Translations under genes and position numbers: made by a program
The notes under the pieces: model-generated
The model's database searches: none
Told to the model about the DNA's origin: nothing
Seen by the model: the letters and a program-made list of their open reading frames with translations, nothing else
Part shown: piece by piece, positions 31,492-39,795 of the stretch
Position numbering within the stretch: the stretch's first letter is position 1
Layout: every line of letters starts with the position of its first letter
Assembly: GCA_027315065.1 (NCBI GenBank)
Contig: DAHUYT010000015.1
Location: 1-44,314, forward strand
Direction: 5' to 3'
Length of the DNA: 44,314 bases
Source: Nitrososphaerota archaeon
Lineage (GTDB): Archaea > Thermoproteota > Nitrososphaeria > Nitrososphaerales > Nitrosopumilaceae

Positions 31492-31647
31492 CTACTCTGG
31501 TATTGATGTAGTTACCATCTTTCCATTTTCAAGTTTGATGAAGAGGAATCTGTTGTCTTTGAAGATCAAGGTTATCTCGTTATCTCTTTCAGACTTGTCT
31601 TCAACTTCAAGCAATTCCTGTCCTCTAATACCATCGAATTTTGTCAT
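31492..31647 (-). CDS. Small protein (51 codons), unknown function
   Basis: A short reverse-strand frame (MTKFDGIRGQELLEVEDKSE at its N-terminus, then alternating strands LIFKDNRFLFIKLENGKM). Support is a GGATATAAAT box at about 31667-31676 placed 25 bases before the ATG, which itself overlaps the end of the upstream gene. The sequence is charged and not low-complexity. No family recognised. A competing plus-strand frame (31337-31660) is a shadow of this region. Confidence 0.5.
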   Translation of the reverse strand: MTKFDGIRGQELLEVEDKSERDNEITLIFKDNRFLFIKLENGKMVTTSIPE

Positions 31648-31676
31648 GACGTTACTCTAGTAATTCCATTTATATC

Positions 31677-32219
31677 CTATTTGATAATTTCAACTTCTAT
31701 TTCTTTAGAGTTAGTCTTGGCATCAAATTCTTCAGTATAGTCATGCTTGAACCAAGATACATAAACCTCCGCACTAACCTTGTGTTTTCCTGGACCAAGC
31801 TCAGATGCCTTAATATCTATTTTTTCGTCAAAATCAAGTAATAGTTGTTGTGCTTCCACTTGGTTCATTGGAATATGTGGTTCAAAGTTCTTGGATATCT
31901 GCACCCAGACCTTTTTTTCTGCCATCTGGGTAAGCTTTGGATTTCGTGTCCAGAAAAGGGCGGCCTTCTTGTACGTATCTAATGGTGTGCCTATCTCGCG
32001 TTTTCTTAATCCGCCGGAATAGAGTTTAACGCCATATTTGAGCTTGAATACATTATCATGTTTGTTGTATGCCCGTTCCCAGTTTTTTTCATTGAATGCT
32101 TCACGAAGTCCTCCAGTCACAGAGAATTTCACATTTATTGATATGTTATCATTTATGCCGAATTTATCAGCAGATTTTTCTAACAATACCTTATCTATTG
32201 TATTTTTTTCGTTTGTCAA
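31677..32219 (-). CDS. Conserved-looking soluble protein, unknown function
   Basis: 180 residues, acidic and basic mixed, with no signal peptide or span. The C-terminal 65 residues (DEKIDIKASELGPGKHKVSAEVYVSWFKH...KEIEVEIIK) look like a beta-sandwich, Ig-like strand pattern. The middle part has NWERAYNKHDNVFKLKYGVKLYSGGLRKREIG and WTRNPKLTQMAEKKVWVQISK. I do not recognise the family. It is divergent from rpoL, so the short gap serves both. Confidence 0.6.
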   Translation of the reverse strand: MTNEKNTIDKVLLEKSADKFGINDNISINVKFSVTGGLREAFNEKNWERAYNKHDNVFKLKYGVKLYSGGLRKREIGTPLDTYKKAALFWTRNPKLTQMAEKKVWVQISKNFEPHIPMNQVEAQQLLLDFDEKIDIKASELGPGKHKVSAEVYVSWFKHDYTEEFDAKTNSKEIEVEIIK

Positions 32220-32230
32220 CTCTTCGTAAT

Positions 32231-32240
32231 GATTTATATC
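32231..32240 (+). promoter_or_regulatory. TATA-like box for the rpo11-tfs operon
   Basis: GATTTATATC lies about 30 bases before the ATG at 32266 and supports that start over the TTG-type start at 32257. Confidence 0.45.
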
Positions 32241-32265
32241 CTCAATAAGTATTTTTTTGACTTAC

Positions 32266-32547
32266 ATGGATGTCCAGGTTAAAAAGTCTTCTACAAAAGA
32301 AGTTCTTCTAGATATAAGAAAATCTGACATTAGTACACTGTATATCGTTCAACATGAATTACTCAAGGATCCCACAGTGGAATTTGCTGGTGTAGTGCTA
32401 AAGCACCCACTAACCAAGGAATATGCAATGCGCGTAAACACATCCAAAGGCAACCCAATCAAGGAAATCGAAAAAGCCATCAAGGCTGCAATAAGCTACT
32501 CTGATGAGCTAAAAAAGGCAATTAATTCAAAAATTAAAGGTGCGTAG
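32266..32547 (+). CDS. rpoL: DNA-directed RNA polymerase subunit Rpo11 (RpoL)
   Basis: The small assembly subunit that pairs with Rpo3 in archaeal RNA polymerase (Rpb11 homologue). About 93 residues; the family core is STLYIVQHELLKDPTVEFAGVVLKHPLTKEYAMRVNTSKGNPIKEIEKAI, including the conserved LKHPL turn and the helix at the end. The frame opens at 32257, but ATG 32266 gives the usual N-terminus. The stop codon is immediately followed by the ATG of TFS, so the two are an operon. Confidence 0.93.
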   Translation: MDVQVKKSSTKEVLLDIRKSDISTLYIVQHELLKDPTVEFAGVVLKHPLTKEYAMRVNTSKGNPIKEIEKAIKAAISYSDELKKAINSKIKGA

Positions 32548-32862
32548 ATGAAATTTTGTCCCAAGTGTAATGCTAGGTTGAAGCTAGCTGACTCAGAATC
32601 TGAATTTGTATGTCCTAAATGTAATTATAGCGAGAGAGGTACCAAGGCAACAAAACAGGCAAAGATGGAGGACCGTTCTACAATCAATATACTTGATGAA
32701 AAAGAGAAAAAAGAGACATTACCTGTTATAAAAATTGAATGCATAAAATGTGGTAACAACGAAGCTGTATGGTGGATGCTTCAGACCAGAAGCGCAGATG
32801 AGCCTACGACCCAATTCTACCGTTGTGTAAGTTGCAGTTACACTTGGCGAAATTACGCATAA
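32548..32862 (+). CDS. tfs: Transcription factor S (TFS, RNA cleavage factor)
   Basis: A TFIIS/RpoM-like factor that stimulates transcript cleavage by stalled RNA polymerase. Two zinc ribbons are complete: N-terminal CPKC...CPKC and C-terminal CIKC...CVSC. The tip of the second carries the acidic dipeptide in RSADEPTTQFYRC, which reaches the polymerase active site. 104 residues, usual size. ATG 32548 abuts the Rpo11 stop; AAAGGTG (32536-32542) five bases before it is a good Shine-Dalgarno site. Confidence 0.95.
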   Translation: MKFCPKCNARLKLADSESEFVCPKCNYSERGTKATKQAKMEDRSTINILDEKEKKETLPVIKIECIKCGNNEAVWWMLQTRSADEPTTQFYRCVSCSYTWRNYA

Positions 32863-32897
32863 CCTTTAACTTGAACGTACTAGACATGTGAATAAGT

Positions 32898-33644
32898 TTG
32901 GTATTTTCTGCAAAGACCGGAGGTTCTGATGAATGGAAAGCAGTAATATCCGCTATTTCCACCTTGGTAGAAGAAGCAACCTTTGAGGCCACAGGTGAAG
33001 GAATTGCTTTCCGAGGAATGGATCCTTCTCATGTTGCATTGATTGATATTGCGTGGCCTAATTCTGCATTTGAAAAATATATTTGTGATGAAGATGTAAA
33101 GTTTGGTGTAAGAATTGACGAGTTTGCCAAGTTAATCAAGAGGGCTGATAAAAAAGATAACATAGAGATCAGCATTTCAGAGGAAAAATTACTGCTTGTT
33201 ACTATTGGCAAAAATAAGAAATACAAAATGAGACTGATAGAAAGTTCTGCAACAGATACCCCTTTGCCAAAAATTACCTATAATGCAAAGGTTGTTGTAA
33301 CTGCTACCGAATTTGATAAAATTCTAGGTGACATTCAGGTGGTTTCAGAATATCTTTCAATTACCGCCAGCTCTAACAAAGCAGAATTTTCTGGCAGGGG
33401 TGACTCAGGTGAGGCAGTGATTACACTAGAGAAGGGAATACCCGAGATGCCAGAAATTGAAGTCAAAGAAGACAGTACGGCAACTTATAGTCTTGACTAT
33501 CTTAACAGCATTGTAAAGGCGGTAGGATCTGTAGCTGGTACAGTTGTATGTGAATACTCTACCAAAATGCCACTACGACTAGAGTTTAAGGTTGCAAATG
33601 TAGGTAGAATTCATTTCTATTTGGCTCCAAGAGTTGAAAGTTAA
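32898..33644 (+). CDS. pcn: Sliding clamp PCNA
   Basis: DNA polymerase processivity clamp, 248 residues, two PCNA folds. Recognised elements: FRGMDPSHVALIDIAWP, KFGVRIDEFAKLIKRADKKDNIEI, the interdomain loop region PLPKITYNAKVVV, and the C-terminal TKMPLRLEFKVANVGRIHFYLAPRVE, which contributes to the PIP-box pocket. It starts at TTG 32898, with CTTTAAC (about 32869-32875) 26 bases upstream. A single clamp gene in the window suggests a homotrimer, as expected for thaumarchaea. It is probably a separate transcript from TFS. Confidence 0.95.
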   Translation: MVFSAKTGGSDEWKAVISAISTLVEEATFEATGEGIAFRGMDPSHVALIDIAWPNSAFEKYICDEDVKFGVRIDEFAKLIKRADKKDNIEISISEEKLLLVTIGKNKKYKMRLIESSATDTPLPKITYNAKVVVTATEFDKILGDIQVVSEYLSITASSNKAEFSGRGDSGEAVITLEKGIPEMPEIEVKEDSTATYSLDYLNSIVKAVGSVAGTVVCEYSTKMPLRLEFKVANVGRIHFYLAPRVES

Positions 33645-33654
33645 AAGAATTCTG

Positions 33655-34790
33655 TTACTTATCGGGGTTACCAACAAGCAAACTCGGTGCAATCTGCTCC
33701 ATATCTTTGAACTACTTCATTGCTTCACCTTGCACTGCGTCAGGGACAAACTGCATCCCTCTAGCCAGTATGTTTCTGGCTGCATTGATATCACGATCAA
33801 TGTGTAAACCACATCTATGACAAGTCACCATTCGGTTCTCTTCGAGGACTTTTGCCTCATATATCGAACACTTTGAGCTTGTTCCTTTCGGATTTACATA
33901 AATTACTGAAAAGCCGCTATGCCACTGAGATTTGTAATCACCCATCTTTTGCAGCTTGAATCTAGTCCATGAGTTTAGCCTAAATCTGAATCTCTTTCCC
34001 TGACCATTTCCCTTCCTATATAATTTTCTTATTCCTGTGAGATTCTTCATAAAGATCTGTTTACCTGTTGATGCAAGTCTTTTTGACTCTTGGTGCAGAA
34101 AGGTATTTTCTCTGTTTTTTTGATTCCTGCCATACTTTTGTTTTAGTTTTTGTTGTATTCTTGCATCATCTCTTGTAAAATGCGATAGTACTTCCCTATA
34201 CTTCATCTTCATCGATACAATTCTTGACATGTCAATAACAGTAATTTTTCCTGTATTATCAACACAGGTTGCATTCTCTAGATTCATATCTATTCCAATA
34301 TATCCAGTTGGTTTCCTTGTCTCAATCTCCTTTGAAAAAGATATAGAAAGTGTATCAGGTGTAAGGGATAGCATTGCCAAATTTCAGGTTAGGCTCTGAG
34401 AGAACTTTTGATGTATAATGATTAAATGGTATTACTACAGATTCTCGTGGTCTCGTTGGAATCTATATGTGGTTATAAAATATCTTGTAGATATAGGAAT
34501 CAATAATAAGAAAAACTTTCCAAACATATGGTTGTTTTGCAGATGGACTTGAGTACCTTTCTATATGCCTTGAGTAACGCGTGGGCCTTGAATACAGCCA
34601 TATTGATGTAACTTGTGTGGAATCCATTCTTGAATCTTGGATATAGCTTATTTCGGAGTGTAAGTTTTGATGTAATGTTTTTTTCTAATCCCACTCTTAT
34701 TGCCTCGTTTACCATGGATCTGAATTCTTCCATCAATTTGCTCAGATCCGTGCAATGATGGCTCTGTTTTACTGATTTTACTGCAAGCAA
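33655..34790 (-). pseudogene. Decayed TnpB (IS200/IS605 OrfB) gene
   Basis: Reading from 34790, an N-terminal fragment (EEFRSMVNEAIRVGLEKN) runs to 34500. The middle part continues in another frame (WKVFLIIDSYIYKIFYNHI, then an in-frame TAG, IPTRPRESVVIPFNHYTSKV, LSEPNLKFG). The main C-terminal fragment (34380-33712) is in a third reading. It keeps the first RuvC Asp (GIDMNLENAT) and last Asp (DRDINAARNILARG), but the RuvC-II Glu is Lys (IFMKNLTGIRKL) and one zinc Cys is Tyr (CSIYEAK). A TAG stop truncates it; the lost tail (FKDMEQIAPSLLVGNPDK) is still readable to 33655. No tnpA is nearby. It is an inactive relic lying just after the PCNA gene. Confidence 0.85.
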
Positions 34791-34886
34791 CCTACAAAAT
34801 TATGTCATCCACTATAAAAATATCCGGTTATAGTCATATCATCGAAGTCAACTTGTTAACAAACCACTAGATTGGCAGAAACGAGA

Positions 34887-35000
34887 TTAAGTTCCCAATC
34901 TGAACTCTTCAAAGTACACTTTGCCGTTATCTATTGTCTTCCTGATGTCAATTGGTTCTGCCAAAAACCTGCAATCTCTTGGTTGATGACCAAAAAGTAA
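34887..35000 (-). pseudogene. C-terminal scrap of an unknown gene
   Basis: A short open stretch on the reverse strand reads LFGHQPRDCRFLAEPIDIRK, then TIDNGKVYFEEFRLGT and a stop, preceded by a stop codon. It has the look of a protein C-terminus without its gene, between the TnpB relic and aspartate kinase. The family is not recognised. Confidence 0.35.
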
Positions 35001-35056
35001 TTAGTCTAAAAGATCGCTAAAAGCATTTTAAGGATATTATTCACAGGTATACAGGT

Positions 35057-36460
35057 TTGAAGCTAGTCCTAAAGTTTGGTGGAACGTCAATTGCTTCTGC
35101 AACAAACATTCGAAATGTGGCTGAATTAATAAAGTCACTCTCAAAGGAACATCAAATAGTTCCAGTCTTTTCAGCAATGAGCGGAATTACAGACGACCTG
35201 ATTAGAATAACAAATCATGTTAAAAACAGGAATAAGGAAGATGCCAATTCTTTGGTAAAAAAAATCATCAGGACTCACATGGATATTTCTAATCAATGTG
35301 TGAAAAACCCAAAAATCCGAAAGGATCTAGTGAATAAAATGAGATCTGATCTTGATGAGCTTGAGGAACTACTACATGGCATGTTACTTCTTGGGGAAGT
35401 AACTCCAAGATCTTCTGACTATTTGGTTTCCTTTGGAGAAAGATTATCAATTAATCTGGTTGCTTTTGCATTAAATGACATATCTGTTAAGGCAGTACCC
35501 TTGACAGGAAAAGACGCTGGAATTGTCACTGATTCAAATTTTGGTGAGGCAAAACCATTAATGGATACCACAAGACTACACATATCTAATAAAATTGAAA
35601 GTCTTTCCCAGAAAAAGGTGATACCAGTAATAGGAGGTTTTGCCGGTGCGGATCAGCATGGTAACATAACTACATTTGGTAGGGGAGGATCTGACTATAC
35701 TGCTACAATAATTGCATCTAGCATAAAGGCTGATGAAGTATGGTTAATGAGCGACGTGGATGGACTGATGACAACAGATCCAAAGATTGTTAAGAACGCC
35801 AAACTCATCAAAGAAGTGTCATATGCTGAAGCCATGGAAATGGCTCTATTTGGAGCAAAACAAATTCATCCAAGAGCTCTTGAACCCCTAGTTACAAAAA
35901 AAATTATACTAAGAATTCGAAATACATTTAACATCAAAAACCTCGGTACGCTTGTAACAGCAGACCCACAAGCTGACACCCAGAAAACAGTAAAGTGTGT
36001 AAGCGCAATAAGACATACGGGATTGATTGATGTAAGGGGAGGAAGCATGGTAGGCACCCCTGGTACTGCGGCCACGATATTTTCTACTCTTGCAAAAGTT
36101 GGAGTTAATGTAATGATGATCTCTCAGAGTCCATCAGAGTCAAGCATATCAATTATTGTAAAAAAGAATGATATGGACAAGGCTGTCAATGCACTTGAAA
36201 TGAATCTGCTTGGCAAAATAATTAAAAAAGTAGATGTTACTGTAGATGTCTCAATTATAGCACTAATTGGATCCGGAATGAGAGGAATAGTTGGTGTTGC
36301 ATCCAAGGTATTCACTGCAGTAGCAAAGAGGGGCGTAAACGTAATAATGATTGCACAAGGTTCATCCGAACTCAATATTGCCTTTGTTGTCAAGGATTCT
36401 GACTGCAATGCAGCAGTACAAGCGCTACACGATGAATTTGATCTGGCAAAAACTAACTAG
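35057..36460 (+). CDS. lysC: Aspartate kinase
   Basis: Phosphorylates aspartate, first step towards lysine, threonine and methionine. The kinase domain (about 1-300) starts KFGGTSI, followed by FSAMSGITDDLI, FGERLSI, GGFAGAD and FGRGGSDYTATIIA, then the DVDGLMTTDP segment. Two ACT domains (about 317-385 and 395-460) form the C-terminal regulatory part, suggesting feedback control by an amino acid. 467 residues, the size of monofunctional aspartokinase III. It starts at TTG 35057, with ATTTTAAGG (35025-35033) about 28 bases upstream. Confidence 0.94.
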   Translation: MKLVLKFGGTSIASATNIRNVAELIKSLSKEHQIVPVFSAMSGITDDLIRITNHVKNRNKEDANSLVKKIIRTHMDISNQCVKNPKIRKDLVNKMRSDLDELEELLHGMLLLGEVTPRSSDYLVSFGERLSINLVAFALNDISVKAVPLTGKDAGIVTDSNFGEAKPLMDTTRLHISNKIESLSQKKVIPVIGGFAGADQHGNITTFGRGGSDYTATIIASSIKADEVWLMSDVDGLMTTDPKIVKNAKLIKEVSYAEAMEMALFGAKQIHPRALEPLVTKKIILRIRNTFNIKNLGTLVTADPQADTQKTVKCVSAIRHTGLIDVRGGSMVGTPGTAATIFSTLAKVGVNVMMISQSPSESSISIIVKKNDMDKAVNALEMNLLGKIIKKVDVTVDVSIIALIGSGMRGIVGVASKVFTAVAKRGVNVIMIAQGSSELNIAFVVKDSDCNAAVQALHDEFDLAKTN

Positions 36461-36509
36461 ACCTATTTTACTAAAAGCATATTTATGCTAATCAGGCATT
36501 CATAGGATT

Positions 36510-37967
36510 GTGAATAGATTACTTGTTGCAGGAATTATTGCAGTTGTTGTAGGCGTCATATTTTCGATTCCTTTGTTATCTGATAATTTAGCCTCTGCGG
36601 GAACTGTTAAAAAAATACAATTTACTCAAACCTTAACATCATCCCAAGACCCTGGATTGGGACACAGTGACGAACAGCTTGCAATGATATTGTTGCCAAA
36701 TAATGGTACTCTCTACGATGGTACGTTAACATATACTGCAAGTGAACCAGTTCAGATTGTAATTTTTCATCAAATTGATAAAAGTAATTCAAAAGGTCAG
36801 CCAGTGTGGACTGTTGATAATAACACAATTTATGCCGAAACTATAATTAATTCAGATTCAAATGGTGGAACTCTTGATTTTGCAGGATCTGCAATTGGAC
36901 TTCATTCTACAAACTCATCTCAATTTACAGCAACAATAAGTGTTGATGGGTGGATAAGGGGTATAACACCAGAGTTTCTCCAAAATAATACTCGGATTAT
37001 TTCTGAAAACAATTTAAAATTATCCAGAGCAGAGATTCCTGTAAATATACCTCTACACAAGGGATTCTATAATGGAAAACCAGTTTACTATATCATAACT
37101 GATTCAAGCAATAGTATGGAAGCTAGTCAAATATCAGCTAAACAAAACTGGAAGGTACAACAATCTCCTCTTTTGGCTTACGCACCGCAAAAGTTGCTCA
37201 CCAAGATGTATGTATTTACAAATGGAATAAGTGGTAATGGAACCCAAGGATATCAAGATGAGGTGTTTTCAGATACGCCATCAGACGATAGCTATACGCC
37301 ATTAAGTTTGGTAGTACAAGTCACATGGAATCCAGGAAGAACCCCGCAAGTTCTAAACTCTACAAAAGATATTCTTGACGCAAATACAACAGGTACGCTT
37401 ACACTAACTACCACCGATAATGTAGTCAATACACCACAAATAGTTTGGCCAGGTGGTCAAATGACTGCCAGAAATAACACCGAATCGTCTGAACCATCCT
37501 ATGTTGGAGGCCAAGTGCTCAATATAGATACAGCAAGTAAGTTTGTTACCTTTATAGCTCATCGAGGATGGGGTCCAGATGGGAAAACAATTTATTACAT
37601 AATTACAAGCGGCACACCTGAAGGCCCTGCAAAAATGATGGGATTGATGAATACTCCCGCATTATCATCACTCACGTATGCTACCCGGGATCTTTACACT
37701 TTTGCTAATGGTATCAAAAGTAATGGAGTGTTTGGTTTTCAGGAAGGAATTTCTGGCACACAACTTGGTGATACCAAATATTCTCCCATCTGTAAAATAT
37801 TAATAGTAACATGGAAAGATCCCCAAAATGCTACATTGTTAGAAAACACAAACGACATTAACTTTGAAGAATCCAAAGGGACAGTCACTGTACAACCCGC
37901 ACTAGTGTTCAATAATAATTACATAACTGATTGCCCTATTATTGAGATTCCAAAAAGTGGCTCATGA
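36510..37967 (+). CDS. Secreted protein with a tandemly duplicated domain
   Basis: 485 residues with an N-terminal signal or anchor (LLVAGIIAVVVGVIFSIPLL). A first beta-rich domain (about 35-165) is followed by two copies of an about 150-residue unit. Both copies include G-x-x-YYIIT[DS]S, then a YxF[TA]NGI[SK][GS]NGxxGxQ motif, a [VI]xVTW segment, and xDI. The copies lie around residues 185-320 and 345-475. The unit resembles a domain common in thaumarchaeal surface proteins; I am not sure of its database name. No catalytic motif. It starts at GTG 36510, with ATATTTATGC about 27 bases upstream. Confidence 0.75.
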   Translation: MNRLLVAGIIAVVVGVIFSIPLLSDNLASAGTVKKIQFTQTLTSSQDPGLGHSDEQLAMILLPNNGTLYDGTLTYTASEPVQIVIFHQIDKSNSKGQPVWTVDNNTIYAETIINSDSNGGTLDFAGSAIGLHSTNSSQFTATISVDGWIRGITPEFLQNNTRIISENNLKLSRAEIPVNIPLHKGFYNGKPVYYIITDSSNSMEASQISAKQNWKVQQSPLLAYAPQKLLTKMYVFTNGISGNGTQGYQDEVFSDTPSDDSYTPLSLVVQVTWNPGRTPQVLNSTKDILDANTTGTLTLTTTDNVVNTPQIVWPGGQMTARNNTESSEPSYVGGQVLNIDTASKFVTFIAHRGWGPDGKTIYYIITSGTPEGPAKMMGLMNTPALSSLTYATRDLYTFANGIKSNGVFGFQEGISGTQLGDTKYSPICKILIVTWKDPQNATLLENTNDINFEESKGTVTVQPALVFNNNYITDCPIIEIPKSGS

Positions 37968-38024
37968 AAAGGGAGATAACAGTGCCAAAAGGGATAAATT
38001 TACTCTAAAAATTTCTTATTGTTG

Positions 38025-38807
38025 ATGACTGGTAAATTATACATTGTAGGCGTAGGACCAGGTCATCATGATCACATGACGTTTCGAGCCAAACAGGTAA
38101 TTGAAGAAAGTAATACAATTGTAGGATACGAAACATACGTAAATTTGGTAGAAGATCTCATTGAAGGGAAGGAAGTTCATAGATATGCTATGACACAGGA
38201 AGTTGAACGTGCCCATCAATGCATCGAACTTGCAAAGGAAGGCAAAATTGTTTCTCTGGTCTCAAGCGGGGATCCAGGAATTTACGGTATGGCTGGCTTG
38301 ATTTACGAAGTTCTCGCTGAAGAAGGCTGGGACAGAAAGACTGGTCTGTACGTTGAGATCGTTCCAGGAGTTTCATCTCTTAATTCATGCGCAGCATTAG
38401 TGGGCTCTCCACTTATGACTGATTTTGCGGTAGTTAGTATGAGTGACTTGCTTGTACCATGGGAGATTATAATGAAAAGGGTTGAAGCAGCAGCACAAGG
38501 AGATTTTGTAATTGTGATATATAATCCTGCAAGCAAGAAAAGGATTCACCAACTACAAGATACAAGAAAAATCTTGTTAAAATACAGAACACCAAACACT
38601 CCAGTAGCAATAGTCAAGGGGGCATATAGGGAATCACAAGAGGTTGTTCTAACTGATCTGGAAAACATGGAAAATCATAAAGATAAACTAGGAATGATTA
38701 CTACTGTGATAATAGGTAACTCTTCTACGTTCCGATACAAAGACATGATGGTTAATCCTCGTGGATATACATCAAAATACAATATAGTAGAACCCACGAT
38801 AAGCTGA
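38025..38807 (+). CDS. cbiH: Precorrin-3B/cobalt-precorrin C17-methyltransferase (CbiH/CobJ)
   Basis: A SAM-dependent tetrapyrrole methylase that causes ring contraction in cobalamin synthesis. It shows KLYIVGVGPGHHDHMT, VSSGDPGIYGMAGLIYEV, EIVPGVSSLNSCAALVGSPL, VIYNPASKKR, and the C-terminal MMVNPRGYTSKY characteristic of CbiH/CobJ. About 260 residues, usual size. The frame opens at TTG 38019, but ATG 38025 is at leaderless spacing from GATAAATTTA (37993-38002). It is followed after 7 bases by an LLM oxidoreductase, probably one transcript. CbiE lies 18 kb away. Confidence 0.92.
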   Translation: MTGKLYIVGVGPGHHDHMTFRAKQVIEESNTIVGYETYVNLVEDLIEGKEVHRYAMTQEVERAHQCIELAKEGKIVSLVSSGDPGIYGMAGLIYEVLAEEGWDRKTGLYVEIVPGVSSLNSCAALVGSPLMTDFAVVSMSDLLVPWEIIMKRVEAAAQGDFVIVIYNPASKKRIHQLQDTRKILLKYRTPNTPVAIVKGAYRESQEVVLTDLENMENHKDKLGMITTVIIGNSSTFRYKDMMVNPRGYTSKYNIVEPTIS

Positions 38808-38814
38808 AACTAAA

Positions 38815-39795
38815 ATGAGATCAATCCAGGTAGGTCTTACCTTACCACAGGGATGGCTAGATGAATTCCCTACAAAGAACTCTCATGAACAGTTCCTCTT
38901 TGCCAAAAATGTTGCATTAAAAGCTGAAAATCTTGGTTATGCTGCAGGATATGTTTATGATCATTTCATTCCGTATTATGGAAACAATCGCAATGGGCCA
39001 TTTTTTGAAGCCTATACTCTGCTTTCCGCTATTGCATCAGCTACGTCAAAATTGAGAATTGGTCAAGTGGTGACGTGTAATTCTTACAGACATCCATCTC
39101 TTCTGGCCAAAATAACGTCTACCATGGATGTAATTAGTAACGGCAGGCTTGAGTTTGGCATAGGTGCAGGGTGGTTTGAATATGAGTATAATTCCTATGG
39201 TTACAAGTTTTATAATGCCATAGCAAGAATAGAGCAGCTTGATGAATCACTAACAATCATCAAAAAAATGTGGCAACACGAGAGATCAAGTTTTAAAGGT
39301 AAATACTATTCTATTAAGAACGCAATTTGTAATCCAAAACCAATGCAGGATCCTCATCCTCCTGTAATGGTAGGCGGTGCCGGAAGCAAACTAATGGAGG
39401 TTGTGGCAAGACATGCCACTAGATATAATCATCCATTTGGCACTCCAGAAATATTAAAGGAAAAGATCGATCTACTAAAGGCAAAATGCAGTTTAATAAA
39501 GAGAGACTACAAAGAAATCGAAAACTCTGTTCTTTTACGGGTACTTGTCGGTAGGGACAATGATGACGTAAAGACAATTATTTCAGGACTAAAGAAGAAA
39601 AATGAGTCAATAGCAGATTTTCTCATTCGCTCCAAGGACAGTATTGCTCTAGGCACGCCAGAAGAGGTAGCTGAATACCTCAAACGCTATCAACAAATTG
39701 GCATTAATTACTTTATAGTCAATTTTGTGGGCCTGACAAAATCACTTGACATGCTTTCAACGTTTTCTAAAAGAGTTATTCCACTTCTCAAGTAG
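38815..39795 (+). CDS. LLM-class flavin/F420-dependent oxidoreductase
   Basis: A luciferase-like TIM-barrel protein of 326 residues. Family motifs: LGYAAGYVYDHFIPY, RIGQVVTCNSYRHPSLLAKITSTMDVISNGRLEFGIGAGWFEYEYNSYGY, PPVMVGGAGSKLMEVVARHATRYN, and IALGTPEEVAEYLKRYQQIGINYFI. F420 as cofactor is probable in archaea but is not visible from sequence. The substrate is unknown. It lies 7 bases after cbiH, and its 3' end overlaps tyrS by 8 bases. Confidence 0.88.
   Translation: MRSIQVGLTLPQGWLDEFPTKNSHEQFLFAKNVALKAENLGYAAGYVYDHFIPYYGNNRNGPFFEAYTLLSAIASATSKLRIGQVVTCNSYRHPSLLAKITSTMDVISNGRLEFGIGAGWFEYEYNSYGYKFYNAIARIEQLDESLTIIKKMWQHERSSFKGKYYSIKNAICNPKPMQDPHPPVMVGGAGSKLMEVVARHATRYNHPFGTPEILKEKIDLLKAKCSLIKRDYKEIENSVLLRVLVGRDNDDVKTIISGLKKKNESIADFLIRSKDSIALGTPEEVAEYLKRYQQIGINYFIVNFVGLTKSLDMLSTFSKRVIPLLK

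Noticed and set aside
31337-31660. Plus-strand frame of 107 residues after the phosphatase gene
   Set aside because: Ser/Leu-rich composition, no promoter and no recognisable domain. The opposite strand carries a 51-codon gene with a well-placed TATA box.
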